This document shows, one piece after another, positions 45,443-55,358 of a stretch of DNA of 64,000 nt. The position numbers and the translations under genes were made by a program. The stretch spans positions 62,001-126,000 of the forward strand of contig JBFMFX010000001.1 in NCBI GenBank assembly GCA_040752005.1, in the 5' to 3' direction. The notes under the pieces are model-generated. The model searched no databases and was not told where the DNA came from. It saw only the letters and a program-made list of their open reading frames with translations. Each line of letters opens with the position of its first letter. Position 1 is the first letter of the stretch. The stretch is from RBG-16-66-20 sp040752005. GTDB lineage: Bacteria; Pseudomonadota; Gammaproteobacteria; Burkholderiales; SG8-39.

Positions 45443-46600
45443 ATGAATCGCACTCTTGCGGCACTTGCGGCGGCGCTCGGCGCCGCCAGTCTCGCGCATG
45501 CCCAGGTCCAGGGCGTCACGAAGACCGAGATCGTCATCGGCACCGCCCAGGACCTCTCCGGGCCGATCGTCGCACTTTCAAAGCCCGCCGTGAACGGCAT
45601 GCGCATGCGCGTGGACGAGATCAACGAGGCGGGCGGCATCCACGGCAGAAAGCTGCGGCTGGTGGTCGAGGACCACGGCTACGATCCGAAAAAAGCGGTG
45701 CTCGCGGCGCAGAAGATGATCCAGAAGGACCGGATCTTCGCCGCCGTGGGCTCGATCGGCACGCCCACCGCGATGGCGGCGATGCCGCTGTACCTGGAAA
45801 AGAAGGTGGCGCACCTCTTTCCGCTCACCGGCGCGCGGCAGATGTACGAGCCGCTGCATCCGCTCAAGTACTCGTTCGCCGCGCCTTACTTCGACCAGAT
45901 GCGCTCGGCGCTCAAGCGCCTGGTGAAGGAAAAGGGCCTCAAGGCCGTGTGCACCATCTACCAGGACGACGATTTCGGGCTGGAGGTGAAGGAAGGCGGC
46001 GAGGCGGCGCTCAAGGACCTCGGCATGAAGTACGTCGAGGTGACCACCTACAAGCGCGGCGCGACCGACTTCACTTCGCAGGTGCAGAAGATGCGCGGCG
46101 CGGGCTGCGACATGGTGGTGATGGGCACGATCATTCGCGAGACCATCGGCACCATCGCCACGGCGCGCAAGCTCGGCTGGAACCCGGAGTTCATCGGCAC
46201 CACGGCCTCGTACTTCGACATCATCCACAAGCTGGGCGGACCGGCGATGAACGGCTTTTACTCCGGTTGCACCATCAACTACGTGTACGAGGACGACCCT
46301 TCGGCCAACGTCCGTGCCTGGTATCGGCGCTACAAGGAGAAGTTCAAGGAAGACCCGACGGTGCTGTCGGTCTACGGCTACCAGCTGGTCGGTCTGTTTG
46401 CCGCTGCGGCCGAGAAGGCCGGACCGAACCTCAACCCCGATACGCTCGCCAAAGCGCTGGAGACGCTCTCGGTGCCGCGCGACATGTTCGGCGGCGACGC
46501 GCAGACGTTCGGCCCGACGAAGCACCTCGGCTCGAACCGCGTGAAGCTCTGCCAGATCCAGAACGGCCGCTGGGTGAGCGTCACCGACTACATCGACTGA
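45443..46600 (+). CDS. LIV-type periplasmic substrate-binding protein, tandem copy 1
   Basis: 385 aa Peripla_BP_6 protein with signal peptide (MNRTLAALAAALGAASLAHA). The mature start is QVQGVTKTEIVIGTAQDLSG. A strong GGAGGAGGGG precedes the ATG. It is nearly identical in blocks to the next gene (same spacing of 1284 bases throughout), but differs at about residues 130-200 and 265-310, parts that can shape the ligand cleft. It is followed by an intrinsic terminator at 46623-46648. Confidence 0.93.
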   Translation: MNRTLAALAAALGAASLAHAQVQGVTKTEIVIGTAQDLSGPIVALSKPAVNGMRMRVDEINEAGGIHGRKLRLVVEDHGYDPKKAVLAAQKMIQKDRIFAAVGSIGTPTAMAAMPLYLEKKVAHLFPLTGARQMYEPLHPLKYSFAAPYFDQMRSALKRLVKEKGLKAVCTIYQDDDFGLEVKEGGEAALKDLGMKYVEVTTYKRGATDFTSQVQKMRGAGCDMVVMGTIIRETIGTIATARKLGWNPEFIGTTASYFDIIHKLGGPAMNGFYSGCTINYVYEDDPSANVRAWYRRYKEKFKEDPTVLSVYGYQLVGLFAAAAEKAGPNLNPDTLAKALETLSVPRDMFGGDAQTFGPTKHLGSNRVKLCQIQNGRWVSVTDYID

Positions 46601-46622
46601 CGCGCCGGCGAGGTCGCGCGGG

Positions 46623-46648
46623 AAAACGGCGCCGCGGGCGCCGTTTTT
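46623..46648 (+). terminator. Intrinsic terminator between the tandem binding-protein genes
   Basis: ACGGCGCC and GGCGCCGT arms around a GCG loop, followed by TTTTT. It lies 22 bases after the stop of copy 1, so copy 2 probably relies on its own promoter or on read-through. Confidence 0.85.
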
Positions 46649-46681
46649 CTTCTGGCACGCGGCCGCGACGGGGTCCTGCGG

Positions 46682-46687
46682 TAGAAT
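46682..46687 (+). promoter_or_regulatory. Candidate -10 element for the second binding-protein gene
   Basis: TAGAAT 34 bases before the ATG at 46721, just after the terminator at 46623-46648, with CGGAGGA between. The -35 is not clear. The position suggests independent transcription of copy 2. Confidence 0.45.
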
Positions 46688-46720
46688 CGCCGCACCATCC
46701 ATCGCGGAGGAAAGCGCACG

Positions 46721-47884
46721 ATGAAACACACTCTTGCGGCGCTCGCGGCTGCCGGCGCGCTCGGCGCGGCGGGGCTCGCGCAAGCTCAGGTCCAGGGCGT
46801 CACGAAGACCGAGATCGTCATCGGCACCGCCCAGGACCTCTCCGGGCCGATCGTCAGCTTCTCGAAACCCGCCGTGAACGGCATGCGCATGCGCGTGGAC
46901 GAGATCAACGAGGCGGGCGGCATCCACGGCAGGAAGCTGCGGCTGGTGGTCGAGGACCACGGCTACGATCCGAAAAAAGCGGTGCTCGCGGCGCAGAAGA
47001 TGATCCAGAAGGACCGGATCTTCGCCGCCGTGGGCTCGATCGGCACGCCCACCGCGATGGCGGCGATGCCGCTGTACCTGGAAAAGAAGGTGGCGCACCT
47101 CTTTCCGCTCTCGGGCGCGCGGCAGATGTACGAGCCGCTTGCGCCGCTCAAGTTCTCCTTCGCCACGCCCTACTACGACCAGATCCGCGCCGGGATCAAG
47201 CGGCTGGTGAAGGAAAAGGGTGCCAAGAGCGTGTGCGTGATCCATCAGGACGATGACTTCGGGCTGGAGGTGAAGGAAGGCGCCGAGGCGGGCCTGAAGG
47301 AGATCGGCATGAAGTTCACCGAGGTCACCACGTACAAGCGCGGCGCGACCGATTTTTCCTCGCAGGTGCAGAAGATGCGCGGCGCGGGCTGCGACACGGT
47401 GGTGATGGGCACGATCATTCGCGAGACCATCGGCACCATCGCCACGGCGCGCAAGCTCGGCTGGAACCCGGAGTTCATCGGCACCACCGCGTCCTACGAC
47501 GGCATCATCGCGAAGCTGGGCGGACCGGCGGTGAACGGCTTTTACTCCACCTGCCAGATCAGCTTCCCGTACGAGGACGACGCCTCGAAGAACGTGCGCG
47601 ACTGGTACCGCCGCTACAAGGAGAAGTTCAAGGAGGAGCCGACGCTTTTCTCCGCGTACGGCTACGTGATCGTCAACATGTTCGCGGCCGCCGCCGAAAA
47701 GGCGGGTCCGAACCTCACGCCCGACACCCTGAACAAGGCCCTGGAGAGCCTCTCGCTGCCGCGCGACATGTTCGGCGGCCCGGAGCAGAGCTTCGGCCCG
47801 AACAAGCACCTCGGGACCAACCGCGTCAAGCTCTGCCAGATCCAGAACGGCCGCTGGGTGAGCGTGACCGATTACTTCGACTGA
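46721..47884 (+). CDS. LIV-type periplasmic substrate-binding protein, tandem copy 2
   Basis: 387 aa with signal peptide (MKHTLAALAAAGALGAAGLAQA). The mature protein starts like copy 1. Long blocks at DNA level are almost unchanged from copy 1 (45503-45830 against 46787-47114, and 46055-46206 against 47339-47490), while the stretches between differ, for example AGIKRLVKEKGAKSVCVIHQ. This pattern suggests duplication with partial gene conversion or selection for a new ligand. Confidence 0.93.
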   Translation: MKHTLAALAAAGALGAAGLAQAQVQGVTKTEIVIGTAQDLSGPIVSFSKPAVNGMRMRVDEINEAGGIHGRKLRLVVEDHGYDPKKAVLAAQKMIQKDRIFAAVGSIGTPTAMAAMPLYLEKKVAHLFPLSGARQMYEPLAPLKFSFATPYYDQIRAGIKRLVKEKGAKSVCVIHQDDDFGLEVKEGAEAGLKEIGMKFTEVTTYKRGATDFSSQVQKMRGAGCDTVVMGTIIRETIGTIATARKLGWNPEFIGTTASYDGIIAKLGGPAVNGFYSTCQISFPYEDDASKNVRDWYRRYKEKFKEEPTLFSAYGYVIVNMFAAAAEKAGPNLTPDTLNKALESLSLPRDMFGGPEQSFGPNKHLGTNRVKLCQIQNGRWVSVTDYFD

Positions 47885-47901
47885 GCCGGTCGGGCCCCGC
47901 G

Positions 47902-47933
47902 ACCACGGCGCCTGCGGGCGCCGTGGTTGTTTT
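47902..47933 (+). terminator. Intrinsic terminator at the end of the LIV operon
   Basis: Arms ACCACGGCGCC and GGCGCCGTGGT with a short TGCG loop, followed by TGTTTT. It lies 17 bases after the stop of binding protein copy 2 and next to the convergent hotdog-protein gene. Confidence 0.85.
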
Positions 47934-48382
47934 CAGCCGACGACGTAGGCGGCGGCGCCGGTGGCGATCAGCTCGCCGGCGTCGTTGTGCAGCTCCATGT
48001 GGGTGACGGCGATGCGGCTGCCCTTCCTGACGATCCGCGCGGTGGCGACGAAGTACTTGCCGCGCCCGGGCCTGAGGTAGTCCACCCGCAGGTCTATGGT
48101 GCCCATGTTGGGAAACGAGGTGGGGACGCTGTCCATCGCGGCGACGAGGTTGAGCATGATGACGAAGCCGCCGGCGACGTCCAGCGTCGCCGAAATCACG
48201 CCGCCGTGCAGGATCTGGCGCGTCGGGTTGCCGACCAGTTCCGGCCGCATGTCGAAGCGCAGCTTCGGCGCCTCCGGGTCGAACGACTCGACTTTCAGGC
48301 CGAGCACCTTGTTGAAAGCGATGTATTCCTCCATCACCTTGCGCATCAGCGGCTGCAGCGCCTTGAGCTTCAGGGGCGTCAT
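47933..48382 (-). CDS. PaaI-type hotdog-fold acyl-CoA thioesterase
   Basis: 149 aa. The conserved RQILHGGVISATLDVAGGF segment carries the catalytic Asn/Asp region of hotdog thioesterases, and GKYFVATARIVRKGSRIA is the second strand motif. It would hydrolyse an acyl-CoA and release CoA. Last gene of the carboxylase cluster; the ATG overlaps the preceding dehydrogenase stop by 4 bases. Confidence 0.87.
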   Translation of the reverse strand: MTPLKLKALQPLMRKVMEEYIAFNKVLGLKVESFDPEAPKLRFDMRPELVGNPTRQILHGGVISATLDVAGGFVIMLNLVAAMDSVPTSFPNMGTIDLRVDYLRPGRGKYFVATARIVRKGSRIAVTHMELHNDAGELIATGAAAYVVG

Positions 48383-49529
48383 GGCAGCCACCCGAGCTGT
48401 TTCGCGGCGAGGTCCTTCATGATCTCGGTCGCGCCTCCTCCGATCTGCATCACCTTCGCCTCGCGGTAGATGCGCTCGGCGCGCGAGCCGCGGACGAACC
48501 CGGCACCGCCCAGCACCTGCACCGCGCCGTCGGCGCAGGCCTGCATCGTGTCGGTGGCGACGTTCTTCAGCAGGGCGAGCTGGGCGATCCAGCGCGGTTC
48601 GCGCGGCGCCTGGGCGAGGCGCCAGGCGGTGTCGTAGAGCAGCGCCCGCGCCGCCAGAACGCGCGCCTGCATGTCCACCAGACGGTGGCGGATCGCCTGA
48701 TGCGCGATGAGCGGGGCCCCGAACGTCTTCCGCTCGCGCGCCCAGGCGAGCGCGTCTTCCAGGCACGCTTGCGCGAAGCCGACGGCGCCGGCGGCGATCG
48801 CAAGACGCTCCGAGTTGAAATTGAGCATGATGGCCCGGAACCCCCTGTTTTCCTCGCCGATCAGGTTTGCCGCCGGCACGCGCACGCCGTCGAAGCGCAG
48901 CAGCGCCGTGTCCGAGCACCACCAGCCCATTTTCTTGAGCGGCGTGCGCGTGAACCCCGGGCGGTCGCGCTCGATGAGCAGGAGCGAGATGCCGCCAGCG
49001 CCCGGACCACCGGTTCTCACCGCCACGGTGTAGTAGTCGGCGCGCATGCCGGACGTGATGAACGCCTTTTCTCCGTCCACCACGTACTCGGCGCCCTCGC
49101 GGCGGGCGCGCGTGGCGAGGTTCGCCACGTCCGAGCCGCCGGAAGGTTCGGTGACCGCGAGCGCGCTGATTTTCTCACCGGAAAGGATCTCCGGCAGCAC
49201 CCGGCGCTTGAGTTCTTCGCTGCCGACGGCGGCGATCGGCGGCGCGCCGATCGTGTGCGAAAAGAGGCTCGCCGAAACCCCGCCCGCCCCCGCCTGGGCG
49301 AACTCTTCGGCGAGGATGACGCGGCAAAAGTGATCGGCGGGCGTTCCGCCGTACTCCTCGGGAAAACCGATGCCGAGCAGCCCCGCTGCTGCCGCCTTGC
49401 GGTAGAGCTCGCGCGGAAACTCGCCCGCCTCGTCCCATTGCGCTGCATAAGGCGCGATCTCGCGCGCGACGAACCTGCGCACCGAATCGCGCAAGGCCTC
49501 GTGCTCGGCACTGAGCGCCGGATGCGCCC

Positions 49530-49533
<4 letters not shown>
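48379..49533 (-). CDS. Acyl-CoA dehydrogenase (cluster copy A)
   Basis: 384 aa flavoprotein. FAD/substrate motifs: ALAVTEPSGGSDVANL and KAFITSGMRADYY. The C-terminus RIYREAKVMQIGGGATEIMKD has Gly where MCAD-type enzymes have the catalytic Glu. A helix-G Glu (NSERLAIAAG) could serve instead, as in isovaleryl-CoA dehydrogenase. Coupled by 4-base overlaps to the carboxylase alpha gene before it and the thioesterase after it. Confidence 0.9.
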
Positions 49534-51422
<1,889 letters not shown>

Positions 51423-51427
51423 GGGCG

Positions 51428-52582
51428 CTACTGCCGGCGGGGGAGGATGCCCATGTGCTTGCAGATGATGCTCAGCATCACCTCGTCGGCGCCGCCGCCG
51501 ATCGAGGCGAGCCGCCCGTCGCGGTAGGCACGCGAAACCGGGTTTTCCCAGGTGAAGCCCATGCCGCCCCAGAACTGAAGGCAGGTGTCGGCGACGGTGC
51601 GCGCCAGGCGTCCCGCCTTCAGCTTCGCCATCGAGGCGAGCAGGGTGACGTCCTCGCCCCGCACATGGGCGTCCACGGCGCGGTAGACGAGCGAGCGCAG
51701 GCACTCGACCTCAGTCTGGCATTCGGCGAGCTTGAAGTGCACCCACTGCTGGTCGAGCACGGTCGAGCCGAAGAGCTTGCGCTCGCGGGTGTAGGCGATC
51801 GTCTCTTCGATGCAGCGCTGAAGACCCTGGATCTTCGAGGCCGCGGCCCACAGGCGCTCCTCCTGGAACTGCTCCATCTGGTAGATGAAGCCCATGCCTT
51901 CCTCGCCGATGCGGTAGCGCTGCGGCACGCGCACGTCGTCGAAGTGAATGACGCCGGTATCGGAAGACCGCATGCCGATCTTCTTCAGCTTCTTCGCGAT
52001 CGTCACGCCCCTGGTCTTCATCGGCAGGCAGATGAGCGACTTGTTCTTGTGCGGCGGACCGTCGGAGGTGTTGGCGAGCAGGCACATCCAGTCGGCCTGC
52101 AGGCTGTTGGTGATCCACATCTTGCCGCCGTTGATGACGTAGTCGCCGCCGTCCTTGCGCGCGGTGGTGCGGATCGAGGCGACGTCGGAGCCGGCGCCGG
52201 GCTCCGACACGCCGATGCAGGCGACGTATTCGCCGGAAATCGAGGGGGCGAGGAACTCCTTCTTCAGCGCATCGGAGCCGTGGCGCGCAAGGGCCGGCGT
52301 CGCCATGTCGGTCTGCACCCCGATCGCCATCGGCACGCCGCCGCAGCGGATGTGACCGAGCGTCTCGGCCATCACCATCGCGTACGACCAGTCCAGGCCC
52401 GAGCCGCCGTACTCGACCGGCTTGGTGAGGCCGAGGAAACCGAGCGCGCCCATCTTGCGAAAGAGCTCATGGGCCGGAAACTGCTCGGCCTCCTCCCATT
52501 CGTCCACGTAGGGGTTGATTTCGTTGTCAATGAAGCGCTTGAGATTGCGCCTCAGTTCTTCGTGCTCATGAGTGAGTTGCAT
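51428..52582 (-). CDS. AtuD-like acyl-CoA dehydrogenase (cluster copy B)
   Basis: 384 aa. The substrate/FAD motifs are CIGVSEPGAGSDVASIRTT and KMWITNSLQADWMC. The C-terminus ASIGGGADEVMLSIICKHMG is like that of citronellyl-CoA dehydrogenases (AtuD). The catalytic base is probably the Glu in QEERLWAAA on helix G. Its position beside the carboxylase genes supports oxidation of a branched acyl-CoA before carboxylation. Upstream, 52583-53120 separates it from the rest of the cluster. Confidence 0.9.
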   Translation of the reverse strand: MQLTHEHEELRRNLKRFIDNEINPYVDEWEEAEQFPAHELFRKMGALGFLGLTKPVEYGGSGLDWSYAMVMAETLGHIRCGGVPMAIGVQTDMATPALARHGSDALKKEFLAPSISGEYVACIGVSEPGAGSDVASIRTTARKDGGDYVINGGKMWITNSLQADWMCLLANTSDGPPHKNKSLICLPMKTRGVTIAKKLKKIGMRSSDTGVIHFDDVRVPQRYRIGEEGMGFIYQMEQFQEERLWAAASKIQGLQRCIEETIAYTRERKLFGSTVLDQQWVHFKLAECQTEVECLRSLVYRAVDAHVRGEDVTLLASMAKLKAGRLARTVADTCLQFWGGMGFTWENPVSRAYRDGRLASIGGGADEVMLSIICKHMGILPRRQ

Positions 52583-53120
52583 CCGGGCCTCGCAAGGATC
52601 GAATCGCGGCCGGCGCCAGCCGGCGCGGCCGCGGCCCTGAATGGTACTGCGAGCCCGGGCTCACGGAGCGAGCGGTGCGCGCCACGCGCCGCACCGCGCT
52701 GCACACGACGCTACCGATCGTGAGCGCAACACGGCTGCTTGCGGTGGCGCCCGATGCCGCGGTCGAGCAGTATCGGCGGCTCGGACTGGTGGTGTCGCTC
52801 AGGGGCCGCTCGCTCTACCTCGGCGGCGAGCCGTTTTCCGTGGTCACGCGGCGCGAAGCCGAGGACGTTGCGGGTGTCCCGCGGGTCGATGACGCCGTCG
52901 TCGAGCAGGTGGGCGCTGGTGATGAACGCGCTCGACTGGCGCTCGAAGTTCTCGATGATTTTCTTCCTGAGGGCGTCTGTTTTGGCGTGGTCCACGGGCT
53001 CGCCCCTGCGCTTTGCGCCCGCCTCCATCACGATCGCCATGGTGAGCGCGGCCTGCTCGGCGCCCATCACCGCGGTCTGCGCGTTCGGCCGGGGCTCCGA
53101 GCCGGCGCCGCAGGCGCGGG
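52583..53120. other. 538-base non-coding junction with a duplicated carboxylase fragment
   Basis: 52583-52850 contains no gene I recognise; a plus-strand frame (LLAVAPDAAVEQYRRLGLVV, quoted in part) is open but without a family match. 52851-53090 is a copy of the 3' part of the carboxylase beta gene. 53091-53120 leads into the toxin gene end. Confidence 0.6.
52851..53090 (-). pseudogene. Duplicated 3' fragment of the acyl-CoA carboxylase beta gene
   Basis: 240 bases that match 53816-54055 with only two differences seen. Read on the minus strand it encodes PNAQTAVMGAEQAALTMAIV and continues to DTRNVLGFA, then diverges. It has no start and lacks the true C-terminal residues. The offset between copies is 965 bases. 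It is a recent partial duplication left on the far side of the toxin-antitoxin pair. Confidence 0.9.
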
Positions 53121-53451
53121 TCACAACACCACCTCGATCAGTTTTTCGCCCGCTTGCAGCCGCTGGACGATCTCCGCGACAAGCGGCTCGAGCCATCCCT
53201 GGAGCCGGGCATTGGTCGCGTTACCGAGCCGCAGCCAGACGACAGGTACCGGGTCGCTCTGGAGCACGGCGGCGGCGGCGAAATCCTCGTCTTTGGTGAC
53301 GATCACTGCGCCCGCCCCGCGCGTACGCCATGATTTCGGCGTCATCGGCGCGCAGGCCGGGGGCTTCGGCCACGTGCGAGGCGTGGTAACCCCGCGCACG
53401 CAGCCACACCGCAAGCCCGGGCGGCAGGTTGGCGTCCACCAGGAAGTTCAT
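53121..53451 (-). pseudogene. Frameshifted DUF5615 (PIN-like) toxin
   Basis: The ATG at 53451 begins MNFLVDANLPPGLAVWLRAR, the start of DUF5615 proteins (PIN-like RNase toxins). Near 53318 the similarity moves to another frame, which continues GAVIVTKDEDFAAAA, PVVWLRLGNATN and a normal C-terminus. One extra base in a GC run (GCGCGGGGCGGGCGC) explains the shift. Together the parts give about 109 residues, the family length. The start overlaps the antitoxin stop as ATGA. It could also be a sequencing error. Confidence 0.8.
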
Positions 53452-53696
53452 GCCGTCCGGGCGGGCAGGACGCTGTGATCGAGATACGCCGCCGCGTACG
53501 CCACGGCGGCGCGGATATCGTCGGGCTCCAGATAGGGATAGTCGCGCAGGATCTCGTCCTGCGGCGTTCCTGCGGCGAGCATGTCGAGCACATCCTGCAC
53601 TCGAAGGCGCATGCCGCGGATGCACGGACGGCCACCGCACTTGCCGGGTTCGATGGTGATTCGCTTGAGCAGCTCGGACCGCATGCGCAGGCACAT
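53448..53696 (-). CDS. DUF433 family antitoxin
   Basis: 82 aa (78 if the second Met at 53684 is used). DUF433 proteins have a helix-turn-helix fold and pair with DUF5615 toxins. The motif ITIEPGKCGGRPCIRGMRLR is diagnostic, followed by VLDMLAAGTPQDEILRDYPY. It is intact, while its partner toxin is frameshifted. The pair lies between two copies of a carboxylase gene fragment. Confidence 0.88.
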   Translation of the reverse strand: MCLRMRSELLKRITIEPGKCGGRPCIRGMRLRVQDVLDMLAAGTPQDEILRDYPYLEPDDIRAAVAYAAAYLDHSVLPARTA

Positions 53697-53747
53697 CCTA
53701 CCATCGCCCGCAAGCGCGGTGCATCCCGTGCCGGCGCGTGTGCGCCG

Positions 53748-55358
53748 TCACGGCCGCGCGACGCCGAACTGCACCGGCCGCAGCGTGCGTGAGTCGGCGT
53801 CCCGGCAGATCGAGAGCGCGAAGCCGAGGACGTTGCGGGTGTCCCGCGGGTCGATGACGCCGTCGTCGAGCAGGTGGGCGCTGGTGACGAACGCGCTCGA
53901 CTGGCGCTCGAAGTTCTCGATGATTTTCTTCCTGAGGGCGTCTGTTTTGGCGTGGTCCACGGGCTCGCCCCTGCGCTTTGCGCCCGCCTCCACCACGATC
54001 GCCATGGTGAGCGCGGCCTGCTCGGCGCCCATCACCGCGGTCTGCGCGTTCGGCCAGGAAAAGAGAAACCGCGGGTTGTAGGCGCGTCCGCACATGCCGT
54101 AATTGCCGGCGCCGAAGGAGGCACCGCACATCAGCGTGATCTGCGGCACGTTGGCGTTGGACACCGCCTGGATCATCTTCGAGCCGTGCTTGATCATGCC
54201 GGCTTCCTCGGATGCCTTTCCGACGAGGTAGCCGGTCGTGTTCTGCAGATACAGGATCGGCAGCCCCGCCTGGCAGCAGCTCTGGATGAAATGCGTCGCC
54301 TTGGTGGCGCCCGCCGGATCAAGCGGCCCGTTGTTGGTGACGATGCCGACGCGGAAACCCTGCACCGCGGCATGCCCGCACACGGTCGCCGGCCCGTAGT
54401 CGGGCTTGAAGTCGAGAAAATCGGAATCGTCCACGATGCGCGCGATCACTTCCCGCATGTCCACGGGCTTTCGGTAATCCGCCGGCATTACCCCGAGCAG
54501 CTCCTCGACGGGATAGCGAGGCGGCCTGCCACCCGGGGGCGCGCCGCTCCTCCAGTCCAGGCGCGCCAGCACCTCGCGTGCGATCCGCACGCCGTCGGCG
54601 TCGTCCTCGGCGAGGTACTCGCCCAGGCCGGAGACGTGCGTGTGCATGACGGCGCCGCCGAGTTCCTCGTCGGTCGCGATCTCGCCGGTGGCAGCCTTGA
54701 GCAGCGGCGGCCCGGCGAGAAACGCCTTGGCACGCCCGCGCACCATGATGACGTAGTCGGAAAGGCCCGGCATGTACGCGCCGCCGGCGGTGGACGAGCC
54801 GTGCACCACGGTGATCACCGGGATTCCCGCCGCCGAGAGCCTCGCAAGGTTGTAGAAGATCGCGCCGCCGTGGATGAAGCCCTCGACGCGGTACTTGAGA
54901 AGGTTCGCCCCGGCCGATTCGACCAGGTGCACGAACGGCAGGCGGTTCTCCAGCGCGAGCGTCTGCGCGCGCAGGAGCTTTTCGCGCCCCATGTGCTGGA
55001 TGGCGCCGGCGTCGATGCCCGAGTCGCTCGCGACCACCATCGAGCGCACGCCCGCGACGTAGCCGATTCCCGCAATCATGCCGCCGCCGGGCACGGACTT
55101 TTCCGGGTCCGGATCGTCCAGGCAGTAGCCGGCGAGCGACGACAGCTCGAGCCACGGGGCGCCCGGATCGAGCAGCCGCGCGATCCGCTCGCGCGGCAGG
55201 AGCTGCCCGCGCCGGTCGAAGAGCGGCTTGGCTTTTTCCGATTCGCGGCGCGTGCGCTCCTCCAGCGCGCGCAGCCGCGCGATCAGCTCCAGCATGTGCT
55301 CGCGATTGCGCCGGAACGCTTCCGACTGCGTGTCGAGCCGGGACTGAAAGACCGGCAT
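53748..55358 (-). CDS. Acyl-CoA carboxylase beta subunit (carboxyltransferase, methylcrotonyl-/geranyl-CoA type)
   Basis: 536 aa carboxyltransferase of the biotin-dependent acyl-CoA carboxylase. Motifs: MIAGIGYVAGVRSMVVASD, HGSSTAGGAYMPGLSDYVIM and TLMCGASFGAGNYGMCGRAY. The length fits MccB/AtuC. The ATG overlaps the SDR stop (TGATG). Its C-terminal 80 residues lie in the 240-base segment duplicated at 52851-53090. Whether it prefers methylcrotonyl- or geranyl-type substrates cannot be settled by eye. Confidence 0.92.
   Translation of the reverse strand: MPVFQSRLDTQSEAFRRNREHMLELIARLRALEERTRRESEKAKPLFDRRGQLLPRERIARLLDPGAPWLELSSLAGYCLDDPDPEKSVPGGGMIAGIGYVAGVRSMVVASDSGIDAGAIQHMGREKLLRAQTLALENRLPFVHLVESAGANLLKYRVEGFIHGGAIFYNLARLSAAGIPVITVVHGSSTAGGAYMPGLSDYVIMVRGRAKAFLAGPPLLKAATGEIATDEELGGAVMHTHVSGLGEYLAEDDADGVRIAREVLARLDWRSGAPPGGRPPRYPVEELLGVMPADYRKPVDMREVIARIVDDSDFLDFKPDYGPATVCGHAAVQGFRVGIVTNNGPLDPAGATKATHFIQSCCQAGLPILYLQNTTGYLVGKASEEAGMIKHGSKMIQAVSNANVPQITLMCGASFGAGNYGMCGRAYNPRFLFSWPNAQTAVMGAEQAALTMAIVVEAGAKRRGEPVDHAKTDALRKKIIENFERQSSAFVTSAHLLDDGVIDPRDTRNVLGFALSICRDADSRTLRPVQFGVARP
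53816..54055. repeat. Original copy of the 240-base direct repeat flanking the toxin-antitoxin pair
   Basis: Part of the functional carboxylase beta gene; matches 52851-53090 with two differences noticed. Both copies have the same orientation and enclose the DUF433/DUF5615 pair. Confidence 0.9.

Noticed and set aside
45578..47809. 743-codon minus-strand frame with internally repeated protein sequence
   Set aside because: The apparent protein repeat only mirrors the tandem binding-protein genes on the other strand.
52675..52850. Plus-strand frame MRATRRTALHTTLP as a gene
   Set aside because: It continues through the antisense of the duplicated carboxylase fragment and shows no family match; the start region is not convincing.
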